From Struthidea cinerea (lineage: Eukaryota > Chordata > Aves > Passeriformes > Corcoracidae): DNA of 64,000 bases. The notes beneath the pieces were generated by a model, which did no database searches, was not told the DNA's origin, and was given only the letters and a program-made list of their open reading frames with translations. How positions within the stretch are numbered: position 1 is the first letter of the stretch; every line of letters begins with the position of its first letter. Location: positions 37,659 through 101,658 of the forward strand of contig VZTI01001774.1 in the NCBI GenBank assembly GCA_013397865.1. Direction: 5' to 3'. The translations under genes and the position numbers were made by a program. This document shows positions 40,158 to 55,000 of the stretch, in pieces.

Positions 40158-43100
40158 AGTGCATTGGACAATTAACCAAACAAAACAAGCAGAAATTGGT
40201 GAGAGGGACTGACCAATAGTAATTCCAAGTTGCCCCAGTTTTTTGTAAAGTCCTTTTCTGGTAGTTCTTGCTAACTCCAGTACGTAATGTTATAGGAGTC
40301 TGGTTATCGTGTTAAACTATGCCCAAAATATCTCCGTATGTCTTAGGAAAGGACCAACCTCCCGAGTCCGTATGAGTCAGCTGCTTCGAGTGTTGGAGAC
40401 TGGAACTACGAGTATCAGCACAAACAAAATCCGGCACCCTGACCTTTAAGTAGTCTAGAAAAGGCTTGTGTTGCACTTAAACGTGATACAAAAGTACCCC
40501 CACCCTGAACCTTATGATGAAATGTATCAGTTTCTGCTTATCACGAGTTTTTCAGGACTGGCTTCTGCCCGTGCTCGGTCCAAAGGCCGAGCAGCGCCGC
40601 CGTAGAGCATTTATGGCAAAAATCAGCTCCACGTGAATCGCTGGTCTGTGTGTGAGGAGGGAGAGAGGTTTTAAAGTTGGCGTCTCCTGGTTGTTGAGTT
40701 GGAAACAATAGTCTGCTTATGGGTAAAATCTCGATAACCGGGCAGACCTCGGTCACGTGCTGGTGAAGGGCAGAAGATCTGTTATTCATTTTGTAGCTTT
40801 GTGCTGACCAGATAACCTGAGTATCCCAGGACAGCAGAGTGCTCAGCCTTCTGAATTAATGGCAGTGAATAATAACCCACTCCTCATCTCTGTGTTCTGC
40901 CCGTTCAAGGCTGCTGATCTTTTTTTTTGCGTTTTTATCGCATTTTGTCCAAAATTTCAGAAGGTATTTTTGTAGGCGTTCCGGCAGGCGACTGTGGAGC
41001 GGGTGTTGGGAGGTGGAGGGAATGCCGCGACCGAGGCTCCCGGCTTCTCTCCCAGATTAATGCGGTCGGGATGTTACCTGTGCGAGGAAAGCATCTGGGT
41101 GTTTTCCTCCTGCTGCCATGAGGAAGACCTTTGGGGTGTTTGGTGCACCGCTGGATTCGTGTAGGAGGGCATCTCTTTCGTGCTCACCCACGGCGTGTTT
41201 CGGAAGCTGTGGTGGATGCCCTTTTGGGTTTTCTGTCGTGTTGATTGTGGGTGGTGTTGGGGAGACAACATCCGTGCCCTGCCATCACCCCCTTCCCCCC
41301 CGCTCGGCGCTGGAGCTGTCCTTGAGCAGCTCCAGTCCTGATCGCCTGCCCCAAGGTTTCGGTGTCATCCTGGAGTCTTTGTGATATAAATTTTAAAGCT
41401 CATGATACTTAACTCTCTGCCTGGAGGGAGAATGTGTGCAATTACCTGGTTGGGAGGTTGATGAAAGGTTTTGTGTTTCTTAAAACATGAGTATTTATGA
41501 CATAAGGGGCTTGTCCAGCCTTTGGGCAACCAGCTCCTTCCCCCTGAACCAGCGGGAGTTTGATTGAGCTCCAGGTACGTCTAGTAGCGTTTTGCTCACC
41601 TTTAGGATTGTTTTAAGCAGGCATTACCATGTCTGATGAGATGTTTGTAATCACTCAAATTGTTTCATTGCAGAGTGGCCTAGTGTGCATGTGGACCAGC
41701 TATTTTTCCATGCAACCATGACATGCTTTATTTTTTAACCTTTTGAGAAACATCTTTATCTCCAACCAGACTGTTCACCACTCTGAATCTGGAGCCACCT
41801 GCACACTGCTCGGCCACACTCAATCCGAATGCTGTTGCCTGTTAATGTCATAATGAGAAAGGTTGGGGAGACAGGGTTGGGAACCAAGAGGATAATCTGG
41901 ACTTTAGTTTGGGTACTAAAACGAGTCAATCTGTTTTAACTTTAAAAAAAGAAAAAAAAAAAAGAAAAAAAATAACAGCTTGCACCAAAGTCACCAAAGA
42001 ACCTTTAGGAAAATGTTACGGTTGTGACAAGAAGTAAGAAAATTAATTTCACTGTTTTAGGTGATTCCCCCTTTAAAACCACATATAGCAGTTACAGCAA
42101 CAAAGCCTTTGGCTTAGTGTCAAAAACTCCCATCCCTTTCTCCATAGGTTGCTCTTTCAGGTCCCTGTTCAAACCTGGAAGAGAAGTTTTCGCTCCATCA
42201 CTCGAACAGCCAGTGGACCGTGATGAATCAGCGGGAGTTGTGCAGGGTACTGGTTCATCATTGCTCTTAGGGCTTTGGTCCCCATGGTTTTAACAGGTCA
42301 ATTAAAAAAAAAAACCACAAAAACCCCCTTTAAAAGAACTCTACATCCTGTTATGGTGTGAAACCAGAATTTAGTGAATGAGTCGTTGATGCGTACGTTA
42401 GCGTATCGCTGACTGCTGCTGCCCGTCACAGTGCCTGAGGTAAAAAATTCACTTCTAGTCCAACAAACCGGAGCTATGAATGTACAAACTTTTTACGCTC
42501 TCCTTCCCGTTTCTATGTGGCGTTCCTCCCCTGCGAGCTCGGCATCTCCCATCCCTGCCCGCTTTTGCCTCAAGGGATCATAAAAGCTCCTCAGTTGGAA
42601 TTAGCCTGAGTGGCCACGTGTGTTGTAAGTGCTCATACCTTCCCTGTGTTCCTGTAGTGTTGGTGAGGAAATTACTCGTGATTGGAAAGGGGTGTTTTCT
42701 TCACCGTTTTAAAAGGAAAAAAGGATGCAAAATGGCTTTCCTTATTGCTGCCAATTTTTTTTAAAAACCCTTTATCTTTTGTTAATTAATTGGCCTTCCA
42801 ATGCCATTAGTTTGTTGTAAATATCACCCAGGAATCCAATGACTGCTGGCTACCGGGCCGGCCTCGGTTCTGGCACGCAGGTATCCCGTAGGATCCGCTA
42901 ATGCATTTACTCCCCTGGCACGGGACGCACCTTAGTATCCAAACCTGGATCGGGATCTTCACGTTCATTGCCGATCACTCATGGGCAGACCAGTGGCTGT
43001 GGGTTTCCATTGCAACGGAAAACACTGGTGTTCGCAGATGTTGGGTTGGAAGGTAACGGGTTTCCACATGATGGGAAGCGGATGTTGGGTTCGAGGGTAG

Positions 43101-46000
43101 TAGGGATGCACTCGGAGTGTAGCAATGCAAGACTTGAACGGTGAGATTCGGAAACGGGTTTCTTAGTATTTTTGGCAGCGCGTCTTCAGCTTCCCAGAAC
43201 AGTGACCATGCGGGCTGCTGGCACCCAGAAGGGCCCAGCGAGATGCTTGGGAACACTGAACCCCTGATGTGTTTTAAATGTTCATTCCTGACGCCCTGAA
43301 ACTGCCATGTCCCTTAAACTTGAGAAAACACAAGCTTATTTGCACTAGAAAGAACGGCCAAAAACAATCCTTAGGAGGACAGGGTGAAGAGCACCGGTCT
43401 GAACCTCTTTTCTCATGAGAGAATTTCCTCTTCAAGCCCTCACCTCTGTTTCGAAATTGTATGGTCCCGGCAGAAAGTCTGTCAGTTGAATTATTAAATC
43501 CTAATGCACTTTATATTGTGTAAATAATATTAGGGGCACATTTCTGCTCCCGCTCCGGTAAGGGGATGCTTTGGTAACGTAGTCTAATGCTGAGAGAAGC
43601 CGTCTCCTGCATGCACGTGTCTGTTAGAGACCTGTTGATCCTGCTTGGTCCAGCTCCGCTTGTATGTTAGAGGAGGACAGGCGCTGTATTGAGGATCCTC
43701 TCAAACCACCAAGAGTGGGATGATAATTTGGTTTTTTAAATTGCAATGTGCAGAGCTGCTGAGCATCTTCAGCTCTGCTGTCGCAGTGGCTCCTCGCCCC
43801 TTCTGCAAACTGGGCCCCCCCGTGTTGCTGTCGAGACTTAAAACCGAGCTTTGCGCTTGTAGCCTTGACAAAGCCAAGTCCAGCAGCTGCCTTGTAACCT
43901 GGCTTTCCCCACTGCTGACGCAAAAGGGGGGGTGATCCCCGAAAAGCTTATCCCGGGTGGAAGGGGCTGCGGGGGCGTCCCCTGCCTTGCAGCCGGGGGT
44001 ACGTTGTGTTGAGTCCGGCCCATGGAGCCGGCTTTCCTGGTAAAGTACAGAGCTGTGGAAGGGTTGGGAAGCGTTTTGCACTGGTGTGGAGAGGGTGGCC
44101 CGTTGGGCGCTGCGGGGGGATGGTGAAACCCTCCCTTGCAGGTTCCTCGCGTAGAGCCTGGATGGACGATGGACTTTACCCAGCGAGAAGCTGCAGCGGT
44201 TATTGGTATCTACTCGTCGTCGTAAGTGTTTCTTATCTGTATCCGATTTATACCAGTTCATATCCACGTATAGGCATTAATATATTTATGTGAGTATATT
44301 GTAGCCTGTAGTAGCTCGTAGCGAAATAACCTTATTTATCTGAAGTGCAGTCTGAGGAGGGGACGTCTGCTCCCACCACCGGTCTGGATAAACATGTTAT
44401 TCCGCCCAGAGCTGCGTGCGAGCTCTTGGCTGCAGCCCTGGTAAGAATTCCATAGGTTTTCGGCAAGGCTGCAAGGGAAAACGTAGTTAAAAGAAAGCAA
44501 AGCTCTTCCTTGGAGGCGTCGTTGAGGTGAGGTGAGAGCTGTAAAGAAGAGGCAGCTGCCGGCCACGTCATGTCTCCATGCCGTTTTACAACCCCTGGCT
44601 CTACAAATCTGTACTGCCATGTTCATAAAATCCCAAGCAGAAGTATTAAAATCCTGTCCTTTATACAAAAAAGAACCCCCAAGCAATTACCCAAATCAAT
44701 GTCAGCACTTTTTTTTTTTCAGCTACAGATGTCCTAGTCTGATAATTGCATCATTTTTTCCCCCTATGGCCTATTGAAGTGACCTAAACTGCCAGGGAAG
44801 GGAGTTGGTGGTGGTTAGGAAGCCTTCTGCTTGTGTGACTTGCAGTCCTGTTATCCAATTCTAGTAATTTTTATAGTAGAAAGGAGTTTATTGTTGTGTA
44901 TTTTTATTGGGCAGATTTTGCACCAGGTCAAAAATTACTTAATAAGCATTTTCAGTTCCATGGCATTCCCATTTTTGCTGTACATACACTAGATATATAT
45001 GATTTATGAAAGAATTCCTGAAGAAAATTAGACCTTCTGTTTAATTTTCTATGCTGCTTACTCCAAAATTAAGTTGCCCTTTACTTTTAATGACTTAACA
45101 TATTGTGATGTTTAAAATTCACCTTTTCCCTCCTACCCTTCCATTCCTTTCAAGTAAAGGTTGTGTTTGAAATTAAGAGTTTATTCAAGAAAGAGTGGAA
45201 TTAAAGGCTAAACCGTAAGCTGTACCCGAGCGTGGCTGTCACCTCACAGCCTTTGCCATAAAGTATTGTTTGGGGTGATCTGGTCTTGCCTAAAAATGGC
45301 TGAATCCTGTCATGACCACAGGAAAAAAGCCCCGGCCAGGGGACAAGGGGCTTTTGGATTTGGGGAATTTGGAAAAAGCTGAAGCCAGATCTTTTGCTGT
45401 TCTGTTTCTACAAAACCTGCAGAAGCTTTCATGGGCTGACACCAATTTTTCTTCCTAATATTTTGTCAGCCTGTGTTCAGTTCCCCACCTGCACCTCAAT
45501 AAAGGCAACAGTATTCTAAAGCGTCGAGGTGAAGTAAAATATCAAGAACTCCTGATAGATGACATGGATTAAAAATTGGTTTTCCAGAAATGTCAAAGCA
45601 TAAATTGAGGTTTTATAAGCCGGATGTCGTTTTGGCATTTCTGTGATGGATGTAATTAGATCGCTCCTTCCCCATGCGGAGGGAGGCATCACGCGGAACC
45701 TGAACCTGCAGCCTCAGGGCTCTCTCGTGTACACCAGCTTCTGGGAAGGTGCAGGTGCCTGCTGGCTTCTCACGTGTGGTAAATGTGGTTGTGTTCCTAC
45801 TGGCCTAGCCTCGAGGGGCCTGGCTGCCCCCCCAATAAAACCCGTCATTAGCGACTTGCTAATTCATCTTCTTAATTGCTAGGCTGCGTTGAAACGCTTG
45901 GAGTGGCACGTGGAAATTGCTAGCTGTGCACAGAGTAGAAACTTAAAAAGGCACATTCTGTCTTTTAGGGGTTTCAGACCCATCGAACACAGCAGTATTA
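40158..46000 (+). other. PURG: PURG 3' UTR and flanking DNA
   Basis: No recognisable coding exon on either strand. The first part must be PURG 3' UTR. Candidate AATAAA signals are at 45498-45503 and 45834-45839, with ATTAAA near 43494. I cannot tell which are used. The stretch 43494-43530 contains GCACTTTA (43506-43513), a full seed match for the miR-17 family. A-rich runs occur at about 41944-41971 and 42302-42312. Confidence 0.45.
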
Positions 46001-49000
46001 AACAAGGCGGGATAGCGGCTCCTGCCTTGGAGTCGTTGGTTGGACACGCAGACAGTCGGATGGATTTCCTGACCGCGGTGGGGGAGATCCATCCTGCAGG
46101 CAGCGGTTCGCGTCTGTTCTTCGTCGTGATCATTTGCCACGCAGAGATTAATTGGAGGCAAAGGTGGCCCTTGGTGGCGGCTGCTGGCAGCCGGCGAAAG
46201 CCGAGGCTCCGTGCCCAGCCCCACTCGGCACCGCGCTGGCACAACATCTGTGAATTCATGTGTGGGCACAAATGAACGCAGAGGCAAGGGAGAGAGGAAT
46301 ATTAGAGATATATATGCACGGTCATATTGCAAATACTCATTTCCCCCTGCTTCCAATAGGTCCTTCCCTTTGAGATATTAAAACACTATCCATGGTCTTT
46401 CCTGTTTCTCATACTGGAGACGTTCAGTGTGCAATAGGAGCAAGATGGGTTTCACAAGCAGTATCAACATACTCTACTACTAACCTTAAATCTTTACACT
46501 AGAAATTGCGTGCAATAGAATCTGCATTTCAAAACAGCAGAGAGTATGTGGGATAAAAGACACGGGTTAACCCCAGGCTCTTACAAGTATTCCCATCTGG
46601 TCCTTGGTGGGAGCACATGTTGTTGGCACAATGCAGAGGGAGAGGGGGAGTAAGAGCAGAGATAAGTGCTTCCCACCGAGGAAGAGGAACGAAAAGGCAG
46701 GAGGGGGCGGAGGGAAGCGAGGACAAGATGCGTGCTCCAGGGAATCATAGAGCATGATGATGGTTTTATCCGTAGTAGGAGGAATAGGCGGCACCTTCAG
46801 CGCTGGAGTCCCACAGAGCTGGGGAAGGAGACACAGAGCCTGGATCCTAATGCTCCATTCGGGGACCAGGGTGGTTCTTTTGGGCTGGTTCTCCTTCCTC
46901 TTTGGGAACAGTAACACGCTCTGCGAGTGTCTCATCTTGCCAGCAAACCCACCAGGGCCAAGCTTGTCCAATGGGTGGAGTTACTGCTTTTACCGCTCGC
47001 TCTTTGAGACTCACGTGGCTTGGCTCTTGCTGAGCTGGGAGGCTTGCCCAGGAATACCTGCAGAAGCTTAGGGGAGCACACAAGTGTTGGTGGCCTGTAA
47101 GGTTTGCTGATGCCATCCCAATTTATGGACGCTCACGTGTGCTTTTCACCGGAGCCTTGCTCCGCACGCTGCATTGGCTGCCTCCTGCTCCAGGAGTGAG
47201 TGATGGAGTGTTGTGTGTTATCGATGGGGCAGCTGCTCTTTTCCATTGCAAAGGAAAGGTGTCGGCGAAGGCTGGAGTAGATCAGAGGGGAAAGAAAGTG
47301 GCTTTCAAGAAGCAACGCCGTGCCTGTCTTTGCAAAGGAGTTTGTGTCGTTTCTAACAAGACTCTGCAGATGATCACCACTTGTACCGCCTTTGCTTTCC
47401 TGGGCCTGGCACTCTGAGGTCTGAGGTGCAGCAGGGGTCGGTGTCAACAGCTGTTGAAAGCTGTGCTTTGAACCAGTGAAGTGCTGGAGTAATTGCCTGG
47501 ACTCTGGGGAAGCTGTCAGTGTGTGGAAGCTGGGCCTCCTGATAATGGAGATGGGATCACTTTGGCTTTATCCTGCCTGTGCCTGTGTTCTCCACTGCTA
47601 AAAGGGGGTGGATGACGCCTTCCTACCTCAAAGGGTTGCGAGAGTTCTTGTGATGATCTGATACTGATCAGTCCTGATGATATCCGAAAGTGAGACAGGG
47701 AGAAATTTGGGATGAAATGTAGTGTTTGGAAGGTTTGGAACCTACCTGACTCTAAACTTGAATTTGCAAGTGCAAAGGTGCCTCTAATGGTGCATTTCAG
47801 GGCCAGGTACAGAGCAAAAAGCATCCATATTTTTCCCAAGTTGAACAACCTGGAAAAAATCTGCTCTTTCAAATCTCCTATGCTGGATATGCCCAGCTTC
47901 CCTCCCTAAGCTGTTTCGCCCTGCTTCCTCTCTGATCCTTCTCCTGCTGTCCAGTCCATGTGTCCCTAGCTTCCATCTAATTCTACTGCTTTTTGCCTCA
48001 TGGGCCATGCTCTCCAGAGGAGTTGTAAAAACAATTTGGTTTCTTCCCTGCTGCAGCTCTTACACATAATTAAAGGCTGTTGTCAGGTCTCTTCCACATC
48101 CTTTCCAAAGGAAATACAAAATCTTCCACCAAGGGTAATTTTTAGCCCTGGTCGTGTTCTTGTTGCTTTCTGATGAGTCTGTTCAAACACAAATGTAGGG
48201 AAAGCATCAAGTGACAATATAAGCTCCCTGTGCCAGCGTGTTTGGAAATACAGGTTTTCCCTTACGTTCCTAAATCTCCCAGGATTGTGTGTTCTTATCA
48301 TATGAAGAGTCACAGAAATATTGGCATGAACTTTGCCTCAGTAACATTTTTGCTGCGAGGAGATCTGAGAGTTCTGTGTAGGTCTAACCAGGGAGAAGCT
48401 CCTCCTGTTCCACACTGTCACTACTCGACGTGTATATTCATCCCAGCACCTTCCAGAAGGGCATGTAGGCATATGACCAACATGTGTCAGGCAGCTATTT
48501 CCTCCCTCCTCTTCCTAGGGAAAAGGCTGGATGTGCCAATGCAGCCCTGGTATTTTTAACATAAATTAATTATCCCTGCTGTTCCATGTTAAAGGGTGAG
48601 CTGGAGCACGTCGTGTGCTGGCAGCAGTGGACCCCGACGGCTTTGCAGCACAGGAGCAAACCTCAGGGCTCGCAGGGAGCTGAGCCTGGCGCTGGCATTG
48701 CTCCCACCGCTTCCCTTGGCAACTGGTGTTGAACAGGAGCTGTTTTGTCTCTGGAAGTTCCCCCTGGACCTCTTGCTGTTTTGCAAATTGTCATTTTTGC
48801 TTTGGGCATGGAGGAGGTTGCTGTGCTGCTGCCTGGTTGGGAAGTACCTGATGCAAAAGGAGAGTCTTTCTCTCCCCCAGAGAGCTGGCAGGGGGAATCT
48901 AAGGCCAGAGACCTTAGGTTTTGGGAGAGAGGTGACGGAGCAGTGCTCTGGAGTAAATGCACCTCAGTGTGCAGCCAACTGATGTTTCTGTTTGGGTTGT

Positions 49001-52000
49001 CGTCACGATAGCTGCTTTTTCTTTCCTTCTAGATGTTCGAACACTCCTGAGATCTCCATAGGGCTGCCTAGAACAGGAATTTGTGAGGGAACTGAGCTGC
49101 CTCCAAGGACGGTCCCTCTCCTGAGACGCCAGCAAACATGGCAAAGTGTTTGAAAAGTGGAGCATTGTGCTGGTGGCACTTTTAAAAGAGTTTTTCCCAG
49201 GTAGAAGTCACAGCAGGGATGAGCAGAGGCTACTGACAGCCAAGGACAGAGGGCAAGGGTTTGATCTAGTTCTTGGCAGTAGGTTTTATCTTAGGTTAAA
49301 CAACTCAGTTAACGTGCACATCCCTGTAGTAAGTGATGAGGTGTTTTCATTTAAGCATTTTTAATAATCCCCCCCATCCTGGTAAAATTAGGGAGAGTTT
49401 TTTGGCTGAAATGTTTACCTATAAGCTGAGAATAGGCACCGTGTTTCACAAGGTGAACCTAACTTCTGTGCCTCTTACCTCAGAGCGTATCCTTTAAGCT
49501 GGCATTTCATTTCTTGCTCCATCTGTTTGCAAAACATCAAGGTCACTAAAGCAGCACAGGCAGCAACCCCTGTAGGTGTTTATACAGCTCAGTGCATAGG
49601 GACATTCTCCTCTCACTTTGCCAGCAGGGCCTGGTCCTGCTTGTGTTGTTCCTTTTCCCTGTTGGATCACCAAATTCATGTCTTGTGCATGACCTGGCTT
49701 GAGGGCCCTAAATCTCTTTTTTTCTTGGAAGTTCAGCACCTTTTTTTTAAGCTTTTGTTACGAATCCCTCTGGAAATGTTGTGCAAAGCCCGAATGTGCC
49801 TTGGTTCCCTCCCTCCCCGTGTGTTTCCTAACTGCTGCAGCCAGTGTAGGAAGAAAGATGTGGAGCTGGTTATATTTTCCCCAGACAGTCGTTTTGCTGT
49901 GTCTGTTTTGGTGTGTTTTGGCCTTAACCATTCCAGGAATCCTGTTCTGCCGCTCTCACGTGCTTCTGCAGCCGTTGCATGGGTGGTGGGGTTCTGGCAG
50001 ATGTTACCTCTAGGCTGGGGCAGATTTTTGGGGTGAAGCTGCAGCCAAGTGGGAGTTATTTAACCATGCAGTCAGTCGTTCCCTCAGGGATGGCCCCCAT
50101 GTCGACGAGGGTTGCATGAACCAGTTACCTGGGGCAGATTTGATCCTGTGCTGACGGCAGACTCGCTGCTTCCTCCGAGCAGCCGGCGCGCACCATCTCG
50201 CTTGTAGGCAATGTCTGACAGCTTCCCCAGGGATGAGCTTCGCTGCATCTGCTGCAAGTGCTGCTCCGAGCTCAGGCTCTTCGTTCCCACCACATGCCTG
50301 GATCCTTTGTTATGTGTAACCTCAATTTGGTTTCTTTGCACGGTGCCAGGATTCCATTCTCCCCAGGACATTTAAATGGGGTGCAGAGTAATTAGAGTCG
50401 CTTTTCTCTGCATGTGTAACAGCAAACGCTTCCAAATCAGTTTAGGAGTCGACCCAGGGGTTTGATGTGGGTTAGTAAATTCAGGCATGTGGGATGAACA
50501 TGCCCACAGCAAAGCGGGTATGAAGATGTGGAGATAAGAGCTGTGCCTCTGCCAAGCTCCTGTCTCCTCTCTTGCAGTCCTGTACTGACTCCAGTTGCTG
50601 CAGTGGGAGGCACCAGGACCAGGGACCACCAGAGCCTGCCCGTGGGACCTGGGTCAAAGTGGCAGCACAGACCTGAGCTAGGCAAGGGACTGCCACCCAC
50701 AGGTATTATGTATCCCATTATAACTCAGAGGGAAGGTGTCCACAGCTTTATCCTGGATATCACAGGAGCCCAACTCTTTCATCCTTCCTTTTCTGCCTCG
50801 TGGGACTTTGACCTCTTGCCTGGTGCATCCAGTTTGGAGAGCCTAAAGACATGTCTGTCCTGGGATCAGTGTGTGCCAGCATGCAGTGTGCACGTAATCC
50901 TGCCGCATCCCGGCCCCCTCTCCTTAGCAGCATTTATTGCTGATGTCAGCACACTCATCCCTCAGCGCTGCCAGGGGTAACCCTTCGAGCTAACCACTGA
51001 TAAGTTCCTTCTAGCTGTCTTATTTTAAAAAAAGTAATAAAAAAAGAAGAGGGAGGTGCTGGAGTCGCCTGATGAACATTTTCATGGATGCTGCCAGCTT
51101 TTTACTGTGGGTTACCTTGGTGAAGGCATATTACAGAGACTTTTCTTTTAAAAACAGCTTAAAACTGTCTGTTTGGCAGCGTGTGCTTTGTGCTGATATG
51201 TGTGAAACCCCAAGAAAACCCCCAATCCAGAGGGCGAGGCAGAGGTGGTGCCCACTGAACTCCTGCCTGCAGCATCAAGCTGCAGTTTAACCTGCTGCTT
51301 TTCACACCTCTTTCCTGCTCTTAGGAGACACCTTCTAAAGCTGGGATTACCTCCCTAAACCTCCTTCCTCAGGCTCTCCACAGAGGGAAGTTCACCCTCC
51401 TCCTCCCCACTGCAGCCCTTGACCTGTTGCAATAGCCCTTGAGGTGCTCTCTCTTGTTGTTAAAAACCCATGCTGGCCTCTTCCCCTCAGCGAGGCTGAA
51501 GATGCTGTGCAAAACAAAACAAGCAAGAGGCCACAATATGGGGATTTTTCACTTGCCTCAGCCTAAAAACCAGCCTCCTCCAGGCTTTCAGTCTTCCAAG
51601 AGCTTCCCACCTTTCTAGCCAAGCGGTTTGTTTGCTAGAAGAAAAATTGGTAGCTTTGTGCTAGCAATAACGGGAGTCCTCTTTCACTAGCGGAGGCATT
51701 TTCTCCTTTGAATTCTGTTTGAATGCAGAAACTATTGTGAAATGAGAGTGGTAATATCAGGAAAGGGGAAAGCAGAGTGTTCCTCTGGATAGGGTTTGAT
51801 ACAATTTGAAGCTGCTTGTGGAAGATTGGCTGGAAGGTAAACTGATTTGGGCTAAAAAAGCTGGTGCTGGTAAAGTGTGTTAGTGGCTCTTCCGCCAATG
51901 GTCCAAAATAGCTTTTTTGTGGCCTCTGACCTCTAGGAAAGATAACTGGATTTTTGATCTTAGATTGAAGGGGCAATTTCTGCTGGAAGAAACTTGTGTT

Positions 52001-55000
52001 CTTTAGAAACCATCTCAGGCTGGCATTTACTGTCAAAAACATTGCATGGAAACGGACAGAAAACAAACCAAAAATCACACGTCTGAGTCAACCCCAGGCG
52101 AGCCTTGCAGGGCGCCGTCGCTGAGCTAGCCAACCATCCAGAACTCGGGATAGATCCCCATTGTCATCCACCCTTCTGCCTCCATGGCCACCAAAATTTC
52201 CCATAGACTCCTGCAGGGGTGTGATTAGCCAGGAGCTCCTGTTTTTGCAGCATCCTGGGCTTGATCCATTGACTGTAGAGGTGCCGTGGCCCCAAGGAAA
52301 AGCGTTCCCCTCCAACATTCCCGCGTTGTGTCCGAGCTGCGGCGCCCGTACCAGGTGGTGGTTGCTGAGGTGGGTATTGAATTAGAGGGGTGCGTTTCCA
52401 GAGCAGTGCTTGGTCACCAGCTGTTGTCCAGGACGCTGTGGCTTTTAGTACAGCAGTAAAAAAAAAAACAACCTTTCTCGTTGAATTTCAAGTCAGGGGC
52501 CTGTTTTCTGCCAAGCTACCCCCCGCCGTTTCAAATGTATTTTATTCTCCTTTTCTTTCCACTGGTCCTGTTCCGCTCCGCTCAACAGCTGCTGCATTTA
52601 ATCCCAGAAGCTGCAGTTGGTAGGGAGCAAAGTGATCTCCATATAACCTCTCTCTTACTCATAAGCGTGCATTATGAAGCTTAACCGATGGTAATAAAAT
52701 GTTTTGCTTTCAACATGCTGTCCCTGTGGTCCAATGTTCCCGTCTTCAGGCTCCATCATTACAGCGGGGCGATGTATCGGAGCTGTTCTGCTGCTCCCCA
52801 GGAACGTGCCTGGGAACGCTGGATGTAGGCCTCATGGATAGCCAGCGAGGAGAGACGGAGAAGGTGGAGCAGAGCCCTTTCCATGGGTGGTGGCATCCCA
52901 GGGTACAAGCAACTCTTGGAGGAAGACAGTCCAGGAAAGAGGCGCTGGGGGTCTTGCTTGGCTGAGACCCAAGTGCAGGTTCCCGTCTCTGTAAGATTGT
53001 CTGGCAGTGCAATCTGGTGTGAGAGCCTCTTCAGGGACCGCGGCGCTACGTGGGGGGAGCGGGAACAGATTGCAATCCTGCTGCTTGGTTGGGTTTTCTT
53101 CATCCCTTTCACAACCACTCTGCAGGTTCACGGCTTTATTTGGCTTTTTGTGTTTCCTGCATACTAAAAAAGGGCATTTTCATGCCATCCTGCACGATGG
53201 ATGTTTTTGTCCAGGGGGAAAAAAGGGTGTTTCTCATCCACGTTTAAGTAACCATACAAAATGTGGAAAGTCTGCTTTAGGAATTTCATTTTTGTTTACA
53301 CACCATTGATGCTTTTATTAAAAGCATCTTTTCACATATAAATAATTTAGAGGTCATACGATTTTCCTGTTCTAAACCGAAATCAGGGATTTCAAAGCAG
53401 GGATCTCCAAGCATCATTTCTGTGGCACGGTGGGTTGCATTAGCCCTACAGCTGTTTTTGGTTGAACAGGATGGGGTTTTTCCATATTTGAGGTTTATAG
53501 TGTTTGGTTTCAAAGAGGAATTTCCCAGACAGAGCCCCCCAGAAGGTATCAGAATATATGGCTTTGTCAGGCAACGATAACGGCTTTTTTCTGGAGATTG
53601 CCATTTTGTAAATAAGCTTCTTCTTGAGCAGCATGGCTTACAGCTACGAAAGATGGATGATTATTTCTTCCCAGAATGGGTCTTCCGCTGCAGGATCTGG
53701 TTTTTATTGCAATAATTAGCATAGAATTAAAAATGGCCCCGCATCTTCAGTTTGCACTGTAGTGCCTCTGGTACCGAGCAGTCTGGGATGGCGTTTTCCT
53801 TGGAAATAGGCTGTGTCTGGGAATCCCTTGATTCACCACTGAAAACCAGCGCACGGATATCTGCAGGCTCCGACACAGCAAAAGCCTCCGCCTCCAAAAA
53901 TAAATCATTGCTCCTAATAAACTTTCAAACCAGTTGTTTTTTGGAGGCTGGAAAAGTTGCCGAGGATATTTAGGTGAAAATGTAGCACAACGGCCGTAAC
54001 AGGATTTTATAAACGCCTTTAAATTCCAGAGCTCGGGTTAGAGGTGAGCTCACGGGCAAGCAGACAGCTTTTTCTCCTAAAAAACCTGTAATATCTTTTC
54101 TTTTCAAAAATTTAACATAGTTGCCCGTCCAGGTGGAGGCAGAATTATAAGGAGTGTCACACGTGGGTGACGGTGTATCCATAGGACAAACTAAAGCAGC
54201 AAAAATGCGGCACGACGTGTAAACTTCCCTGTGAGAGCCGTGCAGGAAATTACTGTGCAATTGGACGCGGTGTCCTAGCATTAGATTTATTATCCACTTC
54301 CAGATCATCTGCCAAAAATCCTTTCAATCGGAAGACAGGAAAGAACATGTTATAAAAAGACATGGAAAAGGAGTCTTTTTGGCACGGGAGTTTTCAGGCT
54401 GGTAACTGTCCATGCCTACGATGTTGGGGTTTGGTCTCAACATTGAGGTCAATGCTACTTAAACCTAATGTGATCCCAGTGCCTACGTATGGCATATGGT
54501 GAGATGTGCCAGTCTTGGAAGATCAGGCTTCAATACAGTCCTGGCAGATGCTTCTTTGCCCAATCTATTGCTCAATGACTGCTTTTAATCCCGCAAGACT
54601 CCAGCATCACTTAGGGAAAGCCGTGGTGTGCAAGCTGGCACACCTTTCCCCCGTGATGGACTTGTTCCTTGCTGGGTGGCAGGATTGTGGCCACATCCAC
54701 GTGCTTGTGTACATTCCCCAGACCTTGCTGCTTTGGCAGCAAGGCTGGATATATCCTTCCAGAAGTTTCTTGTCTGGGTGGTGGACTAGCTGGTCACGTT
54801 TCCCCACTGTGCACCTTGTTGCCCTCCTCACTGCGGGGCACTGCCAATCTCACACTGCACTTCTCCAGCTCCCACATCTTTTCCAGGCTCCTTTCTTTCC
54901 GGTTGTATGCCTGCAAAGGTGGATCTACAATCCATATCCCCTGTATGCACGACCTTGCTTTTTGCGTGTTGAATCCAGCTCTTTCTGGCAGGAAGGGAAA

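Noticed and set aside
49527..50036. 169-residue plus-strand frame
   Set aside because: No domain, heavy in Leu/Ser/Cys from chance reading of T-rich DNA, starts at a non-conserved position and overlaps another frame.
52699..53000. Possible exon with open frame and GTAAGA donor
   Set aside because: Frames are open on both strands, the protein is unlike anything known to me and no convincing acceptor was found.
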